Shown: positions 33,368 through 43,997, counted from the first letter of the stretch. The stretch: DNA of 64,000 nt from Hyaloperonospora brassicae (GCA_947650285.1 CANTFL010000183.1:248001-312000), one strand, 5' to 3'. Notes: a model not told the origin generated them from the letters alone. Numbers and translations are program-made.

Positions 33368-35719
33368 TAATATACCACAGCTCATTACTATCATCACGGC
33401 GGAAGTAACGTCGTGGTAAATTTGCGATTAACGTCGGGAGTGTGTTGTTCGTTTTTATAAACGGCACGCAGTATAAGATTTCTGGCTTTCAAAGAATTTT
33501 TAAATTCCTGACAAAGAAAATTGATCGACCATATAGTGAACATAGTGAAAGGGGCATGTTACGTTGGCCTTTGACCTTTGATTGCTGAATCATACGCTTA
33601 CCCGGAGAAGGTGAGCAATAGACCTTGTATCAAAATTCCCTTTATATTCTTAGCAACCGACACAACCACTCAAATCATAATCTGGCTAATAGGTAGTTCA
33701 ATCACAGGTATACGCTCTCTGCACACTAAGTTTGTAGGGGATGGATTTACACAATATCGATTTGTCTAGTGTTATAGCTGTTTTCCATCTTCATTCGACA
33801 TAGCAACTCTGACTCTGTTACTCTTCCAATACTACAGTACTATATGGCCTTACTTAGTACATGTACGTTTTGCACAACTTATTATACTCCACATAAACCC
33901 GGCTTTTTTTTGCCACGCATTGAAAAAGGTACGCGTTTATGCATGGTTGGAATCCGGATCACCGACATCTTTTTCACACAAACATATAAATCAATATTAT
34001 TATTAAAAAGTGATATATTCTGGTATATTGTCTTAATGAGCAATATATTGGGGTCTGGCATCTGGCTAAAGGAGACGACGGGCTCATTTGTTCGTTTCAT
34101 CGGTCGCTCGAGAAGAAGATTCTGGATATTGGTGGAATTCGTCAAAGCGACATACGTCAAAGACTGTCGGCTGTTGTGTTGGTCAATAGATGAGCTCTTG
34201 TGCATTTTGACGACGAGATGTTGGACCTCATGGTCAGTTTGCGCAAACGAAGATTTATCGTTGCGGTTTTATGCTGTACACTTCGTGATCGTCGGAAGGC
34301 GAGTCCGCTCTATTGCAGACAGGTAGTCACTGCTGACATTTCCGTTTACTTGCTAGATATAACGCGCATGCAATCATCCATGTGGTACAACGAGCGGCAT
34401 CATAGCAGTCAAGTGTAATTACGACCACCTATATTCGCTTGCAACTTCATTCCATTCCAAAAATTGTAACAGTGGAGGAGTGAGTCGATGAAACTGCCGA
34501 CAACGCAGCCGGCTTCTAAACGCCAGTGCTGAGGCAACATCAAAAGATGCACTACGAATTAGGGCCATGTAATTATGGGAAAGCAGATACTTTTCGGACC
34601 TGTAGCTGACCAGTACAAGCCGTCTTCGAGTATTCGATCTAGAAATCGTTCCCAATTGTGAGACATGTAAAAGGTACGTGGACAAACTTTAATAAGCACT
34701 CGGTAAATGGCACATCATAATTCGACCGTCATGAAGAAGAGATTTATGATCGTAGATTAACTTCATATTCAGCACTTTTGTATGCCGACAGAAATCTGAT
34801 TCGATATGATGTGCCTTCATTGAAGAGCCGTCTTAAGGGTATTGCACACACAGTGCACGGCATTTTTTTTGCGTCCATGAATTTCGAGCGATGACACTGA
34901 CGCTTGCTTACTCGCCTGTAGTAGATAATATCTCACTCAGATTTTACGTGGAGTAGTACTAACGACTTTTTGTGTCTCCTAGGTACAGCAGACAGTTGTT
35001 TAAGTGTGTAAAATGGAACGCGGTCTATCAAATGTGAATGCATAGATCCGCCGTACCTTTTAAAAGCAAAGGGTTTTTCGAGCGTTTCTGCTGAGATAAA
35101 GATGGATTTCCACTGGGATTGCTAATTGAAAACTGAGGTGTGTTCTACAGGGTTTTGCAGTTCGAAACCAATGGCTGTCAGAAGCCAATGGGTCTCAGCC
35201 ACCAATGCTAGCTTTCGTTTCTCCTACTAGGCTTTTAGTCTTACCCTTGAGTAATTACTTCTCTTAAGATATATGTAGTAATAACTCCGCACTGTCATAT
35301 CCAAAATGGTATGATTCATGTCATACACATACTTACTTGCCTACGCCGAGGCTAGAGCTCTTAGTGACCAGCGTAATAGTATCCACATCAGACGACTGAT
35401 CCAAGACAGTATCTTTCCTCATGACTTCATCACAACAAATCCTAATATATAATATACAGCTTACAAACATTGCCGCAACATCACTTGCGAACAGGATCGT
35501 CGACTCATTCAACGAGCATTGCGGTGCAAAAAGACTATTATAAGTCATTATCCTGTTTCACTGCACTTTTTGTCCAAACGAATCGATAATTTAGGATGCT
35601 GTAGCTTTTTCTGGTCTTGCGCTAAAACAAGTAATTTTATATCACCTGCATTTATGTTTACTGGGCTATCTATCAATTGTGTCGACAAGCTAGAGCAAGA
35701 TGTAAATGACAAATTTGAG
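33368..35719. other. AT-rich intergenic region
   Basis: No supported gene. A 160-codon open frame at 33844-34326 has no recognisable motif, starts without strong context and overlaps a 107-codon frame on the other strand, so neither is called. Confidence 0.5.
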
Positions 35720-35740
35720 TACACTCACCCCTCTTTATAA
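35720..35740 (+). repeat. Left TIR of pogo-like element plus TA
   Basis: TA (35720-35721) followed by CACTCACCCCTCTTTATAA (35722-35740), the exact reverse complement of 37934-37952. Related sub-terminal motifs (ACCCTCTTTATAAGGGT near 35759; ACCCTCTCTGTATAAGGT near 35884) may be extra transposase sites. Confidence 0.93.
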
Positions 35741-37952
35741 AGACTTTCAATTAGAGACACCCTCTTTATAAGGGTCACAGTGTCGCCGAACATTTCAAAA
35801 TATATAAAGGAATTCGTATACCGTTTTTGTTGTCAGCGAGTAAGATTTAAGACACGAAAAACACTTGCACATTAAAGGTAAAAACCCTCTCTGTATAAGG
35901 TACTGCCCCTACTTATGATGCTGAAAGAAATACGTGGTATATGCTGTGACACTTTTTCTAGCCGAAGACTCCCCTTAATCCTTTTCAGCAACACCATAGA
36001 ACCACAGACTTGACCTAGGGAACGACATAGAGCATGTCATAAAAGGCTAGATTATGAGGCCTATTTTATGGTGACGCCGTGACAATAGATACAGTATACA
36101 AAGATCTAATTACCTCGTAAGGCAACAGATAGGAAAAAATTTATTAATTTTTGTAAATACTCGACTACACCACCAATACAACACGTTCACCCAATAACAT
36201 CAAGCCCGTGCAACCAATGAGTTCAACTAAGCGAGTATCGATCTCTCTAGAGCAGAAGTTCGAGGTCTATCAACCCTACAAAGAACGCCCATAAATCCAC
36301 TTTTAAGAATTGCAGACTTGTGTGATAATTCAGTTCTAGCACAGCATTAGTAAATTAACGGCGCATCGACTCATGGCCTTAAAAGAAATTGACTTTGAGG
36401 GCCTCAACCCTAGTGTAAAAACGAAACGACGTGTAAAGCATCCTGAGTTCGAGAAGGAGCTGCTGAAATTTGTTCGCGAGCTCGAGAGTGATGAATTATC
36501 TGAAGATCGGGTCCTGGAGAAAGCAGACTGACTCGAGTGAGCCATGATATCGAAGATCGCGATCTCAAGCTTTCCAAAGCATGGCTCCAGAGTTTTAAGA
36601 AGGAAAACACCATTTAATACAAGTGTTGACAGACGAGAGCGGGATCTTATGTATCTAGGATATACAAGCAGCAGAGTCTGAGCTCCGATCTATGATTGAA
36701 CAGTATTCTCCGAGTGACGTGTGTAATTTTGATAAGACAGCATTATTTTACGACTTTCTACCGACTAAACCCCTATCCACGGTTCGAAACAACGGCAAGA
36801 AGAGCGTAAAGTCATGCGTAACATTTGCTCCGTGCTGCAACGCAAGTGGATCTGAAAAGGTGGAGCCCATGATCATCGGATAGTTCAAAAAACGAAGGTG
36901 ATATAAGGGTGTGGAGATCGAAAAGCGTGGCATCGTATACGCTGCGAGCTCAAACGCCAGGAAGACTGTAATTATCTTTTAAAAGTGGCTGCATCAATTT
37001 AATATTTGAATGCATGCTCGCAAATTCCTGCTACTTCTCGATAATGCTTCCAGTCACAAGGTCCAACGAGAAATCAACAACGTCAATCTGGTGTTTTTTT
37101 CGTCTAACATGCCGTACACTATCCAGCCGCTCGATGCAGGTACGCATTAATCTCATTATTTTAAATATATGCGTCTTAAATCTACAATAATCTCCTCACC
37201 TACATATATGTGATATAGGTATCATTCGATCGTTTAATGCTCGCTACAAGAAACTTCATAGGCGATGGCGCATGGATCTGTTTGAAGCAAACATGGAACG
37301 CAGACTTAATTTCATAGAAGCCATTGAGTTTGCAGCTGAGAGATGGAAAAGTATAGGCGGGGAGATCATTCAAAGTTGCTGGAATAGGAGTGGGATCATC
37401 GAAGCGCCACAGGTTGCGGTTTGCGTCCACAAAACGAATATCAACAGCTTAGTCTCGCCTTCCAAAAAGACTGGTGCGACCTGGCTGATATGTCTCAAAA
37501 CCTTGGTGTACCCGCTAGCGTAAATAATTATGTCGAAGTCGAGGATCACAAGCAGATTCATGGAAAACAAGAATCTCTAAATGAAGCAGAAGCGGAGCTT
37601 GCAGAAGTCGAAAGCGACGAAGATCAAGCGCCTGTCAGTGCAAAAGAAGCACTTAAGCGCTGCCTGCTTTTGCGTTCGTACTTCATACGCTCAGATAAGG
37701 ACACGCGAATCATACAGTCAGATCTGTATAAGATGTCGTCGGTTATTCGCAAGAACTGGCACGCTAGGGCGAAACAGCTCGACATGAGAGACTTCATATA
37801 GTAGAAAAACGTTACATATAATTTTAATCGGCGGGTCACGGTTAAAAAATATCATGCAACTTCTTCCTTTTAGATTCTCTAAAAGAGACTTTTTTAATAA
37901 GACACGCTGAAAAAATTGGCACAAAGTTGTCTATTATAAAGAGGGGTGAGTG
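35722..37952 (+). mobile_element. Decayed pogo/Tigger-like DNA transposon
   Basis: 2231 bp with perfect 19-bp TIRs and a TA target duplication (35720-35721, 37953-37954), the hallmark of Tc1/mariner-pogo elements. It encodes one broken transposase with a CENP-B-type DNA-binding region and a DD30D catalytic core. It abuts the inner end of the right inverted arm. Confidence 0.93.
36373..37801 (+). pseudogene. pogo-like transposase (CENP-B-like DNA binding, DDE_1 core), broken
   Basis: From ATG 36373 the first ~52 codons (VKHPEFEKELLKFVRELE) look like a CENP-B-type helix-turn-helix, ending at TGA 36529; LSKAWLQSFKKEN follows in another frame. The core begins near 36692: first catalytic Asp in CNFDKTALFY (36731), then KSCVTFAPCCNASGSEKVEP. 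Four in-frame stops lie between about 36880 and 37010. The second Asp is in LLLLDNASSH (37040) and the third in YTIQPLDAG (37133), giving DD30D in one frame. A probable 79-bp intron (37140-37218, GTACGC...ATATAG) interrupts the codon after the third Asp, and IIRSFNARYKKLHRRWRMDL continues. A C-terminal frame runs to TAG at 37801. Clearly inactive. Confidence 0.9.
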
Positions 37953-37954
37953 TA
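37934..37954 (-). repeat. Right TIR of pogo-like element plus TA
   Basis: Reverse complement of the left TIR (37934-37952), followed by TA (37953-37954). Confidence 0.93.
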
Positions 37955-39674
37955 TGTGGGACGTACACAGTTGATTGGAAAATTTTTTAATTACGCCCGA
38001 GTGCTTCTTAATGGTCATGCGGCTTGAGCAGACGTATAGGGTTTCACATTGGCGCGCGCCAGTATGTATCCTGATGACCTGTTATGTTGAAATCGAGAAT
38101 TTAAATGAGGTATACACGCAGCCTCATGCAGCGCGCAGACTTACGCGATAGCTACTTTCGTGTGACCTATCACTAACTGAACATTGTGAATCCATTTTCG
38201 GACACATTGGCCGTTTAAGTCGTTGCAACCCCACAAGTAAAGAATCGAGATACGATCAAGTGGTAACGAGGCAAACTAGATCTACCGACCGACATAAATA
38301 GTGCGCCAAGAGTGATGGAGAGACTTGGCGTTTTCAGGACTTGATCGCACCTTCCGACAAGATGAAGAACTCTCTGGACATCTCATTGTCTGCAAAACGC
38401 ACCTCCAGCGCTTCGCTCGCTCTGCCCCTCCCCCATGCCACCACGTCACCGAAGCATATCGTACATGTGATATATACGCAGACATCTGATGAATACTTGA
38501 ACGATCAAGACAAGGAAAAACCTTCCGGCCCTCGACACCGTGAGTTGCAGTGCGTTTGCGACCGCAATCCGTCAACTTCACCATACCCCGGTGTTGCGGA
38601 CGCTACGATCGGACCTCCCATCATCGCTTTGCATGCCGCGATCCGTGATGGCACGTGTCGCTACATAAACGGACGATTGATTGCGCCCCGGTGATGACAG
38701 ACATCACCCGTCGCCATGTTGTTTTGCTGCATCAACAACAACTCGCTGATCCGCACGGCAACACGTGGCTTGCTGGGACATCTCGATCGACCGAACCGAT
38801 TTGGTCGATTGCGACAAAGTGTGCATAGGGCGATCAAAGGCCGCTGCTTTTGCGGCGCCAAATTTTGACATACAAAGACTAAGTCAGTCGATGAAGCCAG
38901 GGAGGCTACACGCTTTCCCATGCTTCCAGTGCCATCTCGAGCGCTTGCTTGCGTAGGATGTGCACCCCCAAGCGGGCATGCGCTTGCACAGATCCTGCAG
39001 CACAGACGGGCTTCCACGACTTTGTCACACGGGCATTTGGATTCGACCTCGAGCGAAAGTTCGGCAGCGTCTATGGGTTGAGGGGGGGGGCGTCTTGGCG
39101 CAATTGCTTCGACGCACAGCCCGCGACGCACTGATCCAATGCGCTCGTGCTCACTAATTCGAATGGTACGACGTCCGTACTGGGTGTCACCCACGACATT
39201 CCGCGCGAGAGATTCAGTCATGTGCTTGGTACTGGAGAGGTAGAGAGAGAGAGGAAGAGCACATGTCGCTCGAAAGTTATGAGCCGGACCCAACTTCGTT
39301 TGAGCTCGTCATGAAGATTGACCGACGACAGCTTTTGCATCAATGAAACACTTGGCGCTGTGTCGCACCTGGTCGAACGCTGACGTGCACGAATCTATGC
39401 ATCGGTCAGCCTGTCTGTCGCAGGGCACACCGGCTACGCGAGCGGGAAAAGTGCATCGCAAACGCTAAACGTGTCGCGCGTGTCACGCACGTGAGGCCCT
39501 CTTCAGCAGCTGCCCTGCATCTCAAGATGGGGATGGCCCTGTCCACTGAGCCCTTCCGCCAGCGATTCGACGCCGTCCCATCTCGTTTGTGTCCTGCGCG
39601 AGCACGTCGCACCTGCTGCTCCTGCAGCGACTTTGCCCGTGGGCTCGAACGTCTGCATCGATCGTCTGTAGTCG

Positions 39675-39681
39675 TCATTCC
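39675..39681 (+). promoter_or_regulatory. Initiator-like element upstream of right epimerase-like gene
   Basis: TCATTCC in the context CGTCATTCCGGAATTC, about 90 bp before ATG 39771; the mirror of 1271-1277. Confidence 0.55.
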
Positions 39682-39770
39682 GGAATTCACCTCCTTCACC
39701 GTAAGCGCACCTTCGGCGTCACCACCACCACCGCCACCCCCCACGGGCCCTCCTTTGTCACCACAACAGT

Positions 39771-40754
39771 ATGGTCCATTCGTTCCTGCTCAAGACCGCG
39801 GCCCTGGTGTCATCGACGATGCTGGCGTCGACGCTGTGTGCATCATCGCCCGGCGCTGCCAACGAGCTGGTTACAGTCATGCATCCAAGTGGCGCGACCG
39901 CGAAGGTGTCCCTCCTGGGTGCGCAAGTGCTATCGTACACCACGACCTCTCAACCCGACGTGAACGTCCTGTTTGTGAGCCAGTCGCCAACTAACGGGGC
40001 GAACCCCGTTCGTGGCGGTATCTCTGTCAACTTCCCGATCGTGGAGTCCGTCGACAGCTTCACTGGCCCCGAGCATGGGTTTGCCCGTACTTCTATGTGG
40101 ACCCTCGAGAGTTTGGAGCAGCCGCGGCCGGATAATGGTGTCGATTATACTTCTGCAACCTTCATCTTGACTTGGACCGAGGCCACCTTTCAGATCTGGC
40201 CTGAAAAGTTCGAGCTACGGTACAAGGTGAATGTGTCCGCTGATCGGCTCCTCACCAAACTGACCGTGTCTAACCTAGGCTCGGCGGCATTTTACGTGGG
40301 CGTACTGCTGACGAGCTACTTGAGCGTCCCTGACGTCCTGAACGATGGTGTCGTAGTCCGGGGCTTGCAGGGCCTTGAATACTACGACCGGGTCACACGG
40401 ACGAACCAGACCGACTCGCGCGAGATGTTCGGCATCACGTCACAGGTCGACAGCGCGTACAAGGACGTCGGGCTCGATGTGGTTGCGTCCGTCAAAGGTG
40501 TTGGGTTCGTCCAAGACGTCGCTGTCAGGCAATTCGCACAATACGGGAACGGCAACCACCGACCGATTTCTGATCCATCGTCGTGCGTCGTGTGGAACCC
40601 CTGGACGGAAGGTGCAAAGGCTGGCCTCGGTGTCGAGGAATACCGTAAGATGCTCGCGATCGGGTGTGGAAAGGTGACTGAAAAGTTTGTGCAGAGCACT
40701 GATGTGCGCTATACTGTGTCCTCTGAAATCACGGTCACGACGCGCTCTGCTTAG
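39771..40754 (+). CDS. Secreted aldose-1-epimerase-like protein, probable pseudoenzyme (right-arm copy)
   Basis: 327 aa from ATG 39771, single exon. It differs from the left-arm protein by one residue (RPDNGVD here, RPDHGVD there), so the duplication is recent or the copies are being homogenised. It has the same putative signal peptide (about residues 1-30), the same epimerase-fold landmarks, and the same apparent loss of the catalytic His (LLTSYL) and Glu (MLAIGCG). The two copies are transcribed toward the outer ends of the inverted arms. Near-identity also means that one locus could be an assembly haplotype effect, though the different LINE content shows the arms are physically distinct sequences. 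Confidence 0.92.
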   Translation: MVHSFLLKTAALVSSTMLASTLCASSPGAANELVTVMHPSGATAKVSLLGAQVLSYTTTSQPDVNVLFVSQSPTNGANPVRGGISVNFPIVESVDSFTGPEHGFARTSMWTLESLEQPRPDNGVDYTSATFILTWTEATFQIWPEKFELRYKVNVSADRLLTKLTVSNLGSAAFYVGVLLTSYLSVPDVLNDGVVVRGLQGLEYYDRVTRTNQTDSREMFGITSQVDSAYKDVGLDVVASVKGVGFVQDVAVRQFAQYGNGNHRPISDPSSCVVWNPWTEGAKAGLGVEEYRKMLAIGCGKVTEKFVQSTDVRYTVSSEITVTTRSA

Positions 40755-41151
40755 ACTGTGAAGTAAAGTGGTCGCGTGTGATGCGACATAGTGGACCGTC
40801 CCGTAGCTGCTGAGCTCGGGCACTTGAGCACGCAAGAGTAAAAACTGGAGAGTAAATTCTTGTGTGACACTTGCCTTTTCGTACTCAATGCCGTCGCTCT
40901 GTGTGTGGGGAATGCCACTTGATCTTGCGGTCCTTGTACAGCTTCGATCAGGTCTTATACCCTTTGCTTCCCAACGCGACTTACGGTCGCTTCAACGTGT
41001 CGTCTACTTCTGTCACAGTAGACAAAGTATTGCTGTGATGCTCAACTTCGTGACGCAAGTCCCCGTTCATGCAAATGAGTGGCCGAGTGGTGTCGTCTCG
41101 TTCATGTGGAAACGAACAGTTCCATTCATTTGTCGCCTTCCTGATTATGTG

Positions 41152-41160
41152 TTTCTTCAG
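41152..41160. repeat. 9-bp target duplication of Mutator-like element (left)
   Basis: TTTCTTCAG directly before the left TIR; identical to 43989-43997. Confidence 0.92.
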
Positions 41161-41462
41161 GAGTAAATCTCAAAACCAGTACCACAAATGCACAAAAGTC
41201 CCAAAAATAGTACTATGCCCAACTTAAGTATAAAAAACACACTAAATAGTGCCAACCACATTATCCTAAACTGCAACATGGAATAAGAAACTGCTTGATT
41301 GCTAGGGACAGGCGAGGCGGCAGCAAGTAACTCCTACAATGGCAGGAAGTTGGGCAGGAAGTGAGGCAACAAGCAAAGTAAATACACATTTTTGGTCTTT
41401 TTGCGCCCGGTGTCTACTTACCAAATAGCTACCAGCTACCACCGTGTCTCTATCGAATCGTC
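41161..41462 (+). repeat. Left TIR of Mutator-like element
   Basis: About 300 bp, roughly 85% matched to the reverse complement of 43687-43988. Landmarks include CAACATGGAATAAGAAACTG and CCAAATAGCTACCAGCT. Confidence 0.92.
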
Positions 41463-41479
41463 TTGTTTTGCAGCCTTGA

Positions 41480-42118
41480 TTAAGGTTGGCATAATACTGT
41501 TGGAGGATTGTTTGAAGCAGCTGGCGAGATGCTTTTAGGAACACGCACGAGTGAAAGCGGTGGGCCCATTCCAAACGGGCCTGCGTACATCATCAAGTGT
41601 TGCTCCTCTTGCGGTGCCATTATCTGCGGCTGGTGGTGCTCTAGTGGCGGCAGTGGCAGCTGGAACGCAACTGGTCCTTGTGGAGCTACGGGTGTGCCAA
41701 ATGAGACATTGAGCAGACCCCTTTTGACCTTCGCGAGATGTTGTTGCGAAGGTGGCGCTTGATCCATGGAGGCTTGGGATGGAGGAATCTGCTGCTGATG
41801 GCGGTGGTCGCTCCAGCTCGATGTACGACGCGTGGAGGTACAACTTGTTTGACGGGTAGCAGTAATCGTGGAGCGTGCGTTCGCCCCGACACGTCGAGCC
41901 CCATGCATTGGGGCCGGTGCACCGGAAATAATGCCAAAGATAGCCGAAGCAAACAGGTGCCGCTCGTCGATGGTGCCATTCGCATCATCGTCTTTTATGG
42001 GGTCGTAGTTCTCGTAGTTGCTCGGGCTAGCGTACTCTTGCTGCGGTTGGATGTTGGGAAGACTGGGAAAGGTACGGTCTCTGGCCGCCAACAGCGGCAA
42101 TAGGTGGATGCGTATCAT
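41480..42118 (-). pseudogene. Captured coding-like sequence inside Mutator-like element, unknown origin
   Basis: 212-codon open frame from ATG 42118, rich in Pro, Gln, Ser and Ala (for example PPSQASMDQAPPSQQHLAK). Across the nested LINE, the minus strand at 43375-43680 has a frame containing DPITGFDAGKRGVV and GLLNPYNKGD, then a stop, then GTACAAGGTAAGTATG, which reads like a splice donor. With the LINE removed the two parts join in one frame. This looks like a fragment of a host gene picked up by the element, possibly with an exon/intron edge. I do not recognise the gene. The nested LINE and the stop make it non-functional. Confidence 0.5.
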
Positions 42119-42131
42119 ACTTACCTTGTAC
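42118..42131. repeat. Target-site duplication of nested LINE copy 4 (left)
   Basis: TACTTACCTTGTAC, identical to 43361-43374. The final C may belong to the LINE, making it 13-14 bp. Confidence 0.88.
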
Positions 42132-43337
42132 GATCATCGTCTTACTCTCGTCGCCGTCACTTGATGTAGGAAATCCGGTGGGGGCCCCGGCCCCACTCCG
42201 GCTAAGGCATCAGCCCCCTTTCACACAAGCCATCACATGGGTGCCGGTCGGGCCGGGTAGGGTTCGGGGCACTTCTGTCTCGGACAATTCTATTCACCCT
42301 CAGCGTTGGGAGCTCATTCAATGCCAGAATGGCATTTCATGGGTTTTCGACGGGGAACCGCCGCGGGTCCAAGGAAAAACGCAGGAAATCACCCAACTCG
42401 CGGAGTGCAGGCTCATCCGAAATGGGGTCGTCTTTTTTCCAACCCACAGGTCCACCGCTTTCCATGGTCCGCTCCGCTAACGGTTCCCAATCACCGCGTC
42501 TTCTCGTTCCTGAAACGGCAAGCTTTCAAGTCGGCTAAGCGGTGTCTTGCGACACCGCTGAAGCAGGTCATTGATAGACTGGGCACCAAGAGCCAGCATA
42601 ACCGTTGGCAACGCGCAGCTCTCGATGTCTCGCCGGCTCATCTATGGGGTCACGGACACGCGGTGACGGAATATCAGCTATGGACACGATACCGCCACGC
42701 TACCGGTCAGCTAAACTTTTGGTATCAGGACCGGCCTCCGGACGGGTCTTGCACGTATCGAGAATGTGTCGGACAGAAGGAGACCCAGGAGCATCTCTTT
42801 TGGGAATGTACCCGTGCACAGGCAATCTGGGCACGGCTCATCAGTCATTGGGAGAGCACACCTCATAAGCCTCACCATATACTGGATTGGCTCGAGCACT
42901 GCGCAAACTGTAGAGTACCACGCATTTCGCCGCAGGTCACGGCAATGCTGTTAGTCAGATACCCAGACGACATCGATCAATTCGCCACGGCCTGGAGGAC
43001 GATCTGGGAGGTCGCAGGGACCGTCATCATCACAATGCTCTGGCAACACCGCGTGGACAGAGTTTTACACAATGCGAAAATCCCGATGCAAGCCAGTGAA
43101 GCCATGATTTGGGGGAGGATTCAGCTTCAATTGCGGGCGCTCATCAAACGTCTCCATTGCAGGGCTGACACGGCCGTGCGTGGCGCCCAACTTTCTGCAT
43201 GTTACGACATATTTATATCAGAACCGAGAGGGCAGCCCGGCTTTCATAGCCAGGCTGCCAGCCGTAGGCAATGCCTGGACCCTCCAGCGTTGCTAGTGTG
43301 GTTAACAACCTACCAGAGATCTTGCACTAACCAGTAA
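42132..43337 (+). pseudogene. LINE ORF2 C-terminal fragment (copy 4)
   Basis: Carries the last ~400 codons of ORF2 including the zinc-binding tail (ECVGQKETQEHLFWECTRAQ). A one-base loss in a T run near 42433 (six T, seven in the full-length copy) shifts the frame; the rest runs open to TAA 43337. Truncated and non-functional. Confidence 0.93.
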
Positions 43338-43360
43338 ATAGACAATCTGTTCTCTCTCTC
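42132..43360 (+). mobile_element. 5'-truncated LINE copy 4, nested in Mutator-like element
   Basis: About 1.23 kb, around 98% identical to the 3' end of the full-length LINE (17549-18780), so it is from the same family and recent. It ends TGTTCTCTCTCTC before the duplication, again a CT tail. It is nested inside the Mutator-like element, so it is younger than that insertion. Confidence 0.95.
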
Positions 43361-43374
43361 TACTTACCTTGTAC
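43361..43374. repeat. Target-site duplication of nested LINE copy 4 (right)
   Basis: Second copy of TACTTACCTTGTAC. Confidence 0.88.
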
Positions 43375-43686
43375 CCGTAGATGCCTTAATCACCTTTGTT
43401 ATACGGATTAAGCAGGCCAGTGCCCACAGGTATGTCAGCTCCAGCTGGACTAGGTGCGAGGTTGTCGGGTGTGGGTATACCCATAGGACCCCACACGTTC
43501 TCAACAACTCCGCGCTTTCCAGCATCGAAGCCCGTGATAGGGTCTGGGCCAGTAGACCGCCGAGCCTAGGCGTGCCGCCCTGACCACCGATGTTACCCCA
43601 ATTGTTGACCCTGACCGATCCTTGCTGGTTTACAAGGGGAAGATTGGTCGGACACGGAATTTAAGGCTTCTACAGCTGCTTACATG

Positions 43687-43988
43687 GCGATTCAAAAGAG
43701 GCACGGTGGGAGCTGGTAGCTATTTGGTATAGTTAGCACCGGGCGCGAAAGGGCCAAAAAGTGTATTTCGACTTTGCTTGTTGCCTCGCTTCCTGTCCAA
43801 CTTCCTGCCATTGTAGGGTTCACTTGCTACCATCTCGCTCTCCCAAGCAATCAAGCAGTTTCTTATTCCATGTTGCAGTTTAGAATAATGTGGTGGACAC
43901 TATTTAGCGTGTTTTTTGTACTTGAGTTGAGTATAGTACTGGTTTTGGGACTTTTGTGCATTTGTGGTACTGGTTTTGAGATTTACTC
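43687..43988 (-). repeat. Right TIR of Mutator-like element
   Basis: Reverse-complement partner of 41161-41462. Confidence 0.92.
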
Positions 43989-43997
43989 TTTCTTCAG
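43989..43997. repeat. 9-bp target duplication of Mutator-like element (right)
   Basis: TTTCTTCAG, second copy, directly after the right TIR. Confidence 0.92.

Larger units (their letters stand above)
37955..40951. repeat. Right arm of large inverted duplication (without LINE insertions)
   Basis: Reverse complement of the left arm. The sequence next to the pogo TIR (GGGACGTACAC) pairs with GTGTACGTCCC near 6445. It keeps both empty LINE sites (38697-38713 and 38963-38981). Copy C of the ~0.7-kb repeat lies at about 38120-38880, with the shared frame at 38362-38694 on the plus strand. The longest frame on the opposite strand (38661-39293) starts at TTG and is broken by a 4-bp indel in the left arm. 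Confidence 0.93.
41161..43988. mobile_element. Non-autonomous Mutator-like element carrying captured sequence
   Basis: 2828 bp including a nested LINE fragment; about 1.6 kb without it. Long TIRs (41161-41462 and 43687-43988) begin GAGTAAATCTCAAAACCAG and are flanked by a perfect 9-bp duplication, the signature of Mutator-like elements. No transposase is visible. The interior holds coding-like sequence of unknown origin on the minus strand. It sits inside a minus-strand reading frame (43989-44412 joined to 41126-41151). Confidence 0.92.

Noticed and set aside
33844..34326. 160-codon open frame in AT-rich DNA
   Set aside because: No motif, overlaps another long frame on the opposite strand, composition typical of random open frames.
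38661..39293. 210-codon minus-strand open frame in the right arm
   Set aside because: Begins at a TTG, spans a C9 run and is broken by a 4-bp indel in the left arm; no recognisable domain.
41900..42060. EF-hand-like DDDANGTID segment in the captured sequence
   Set aside because: Single loop without the position-12 Glu and without a second hand; too weak to name a family.
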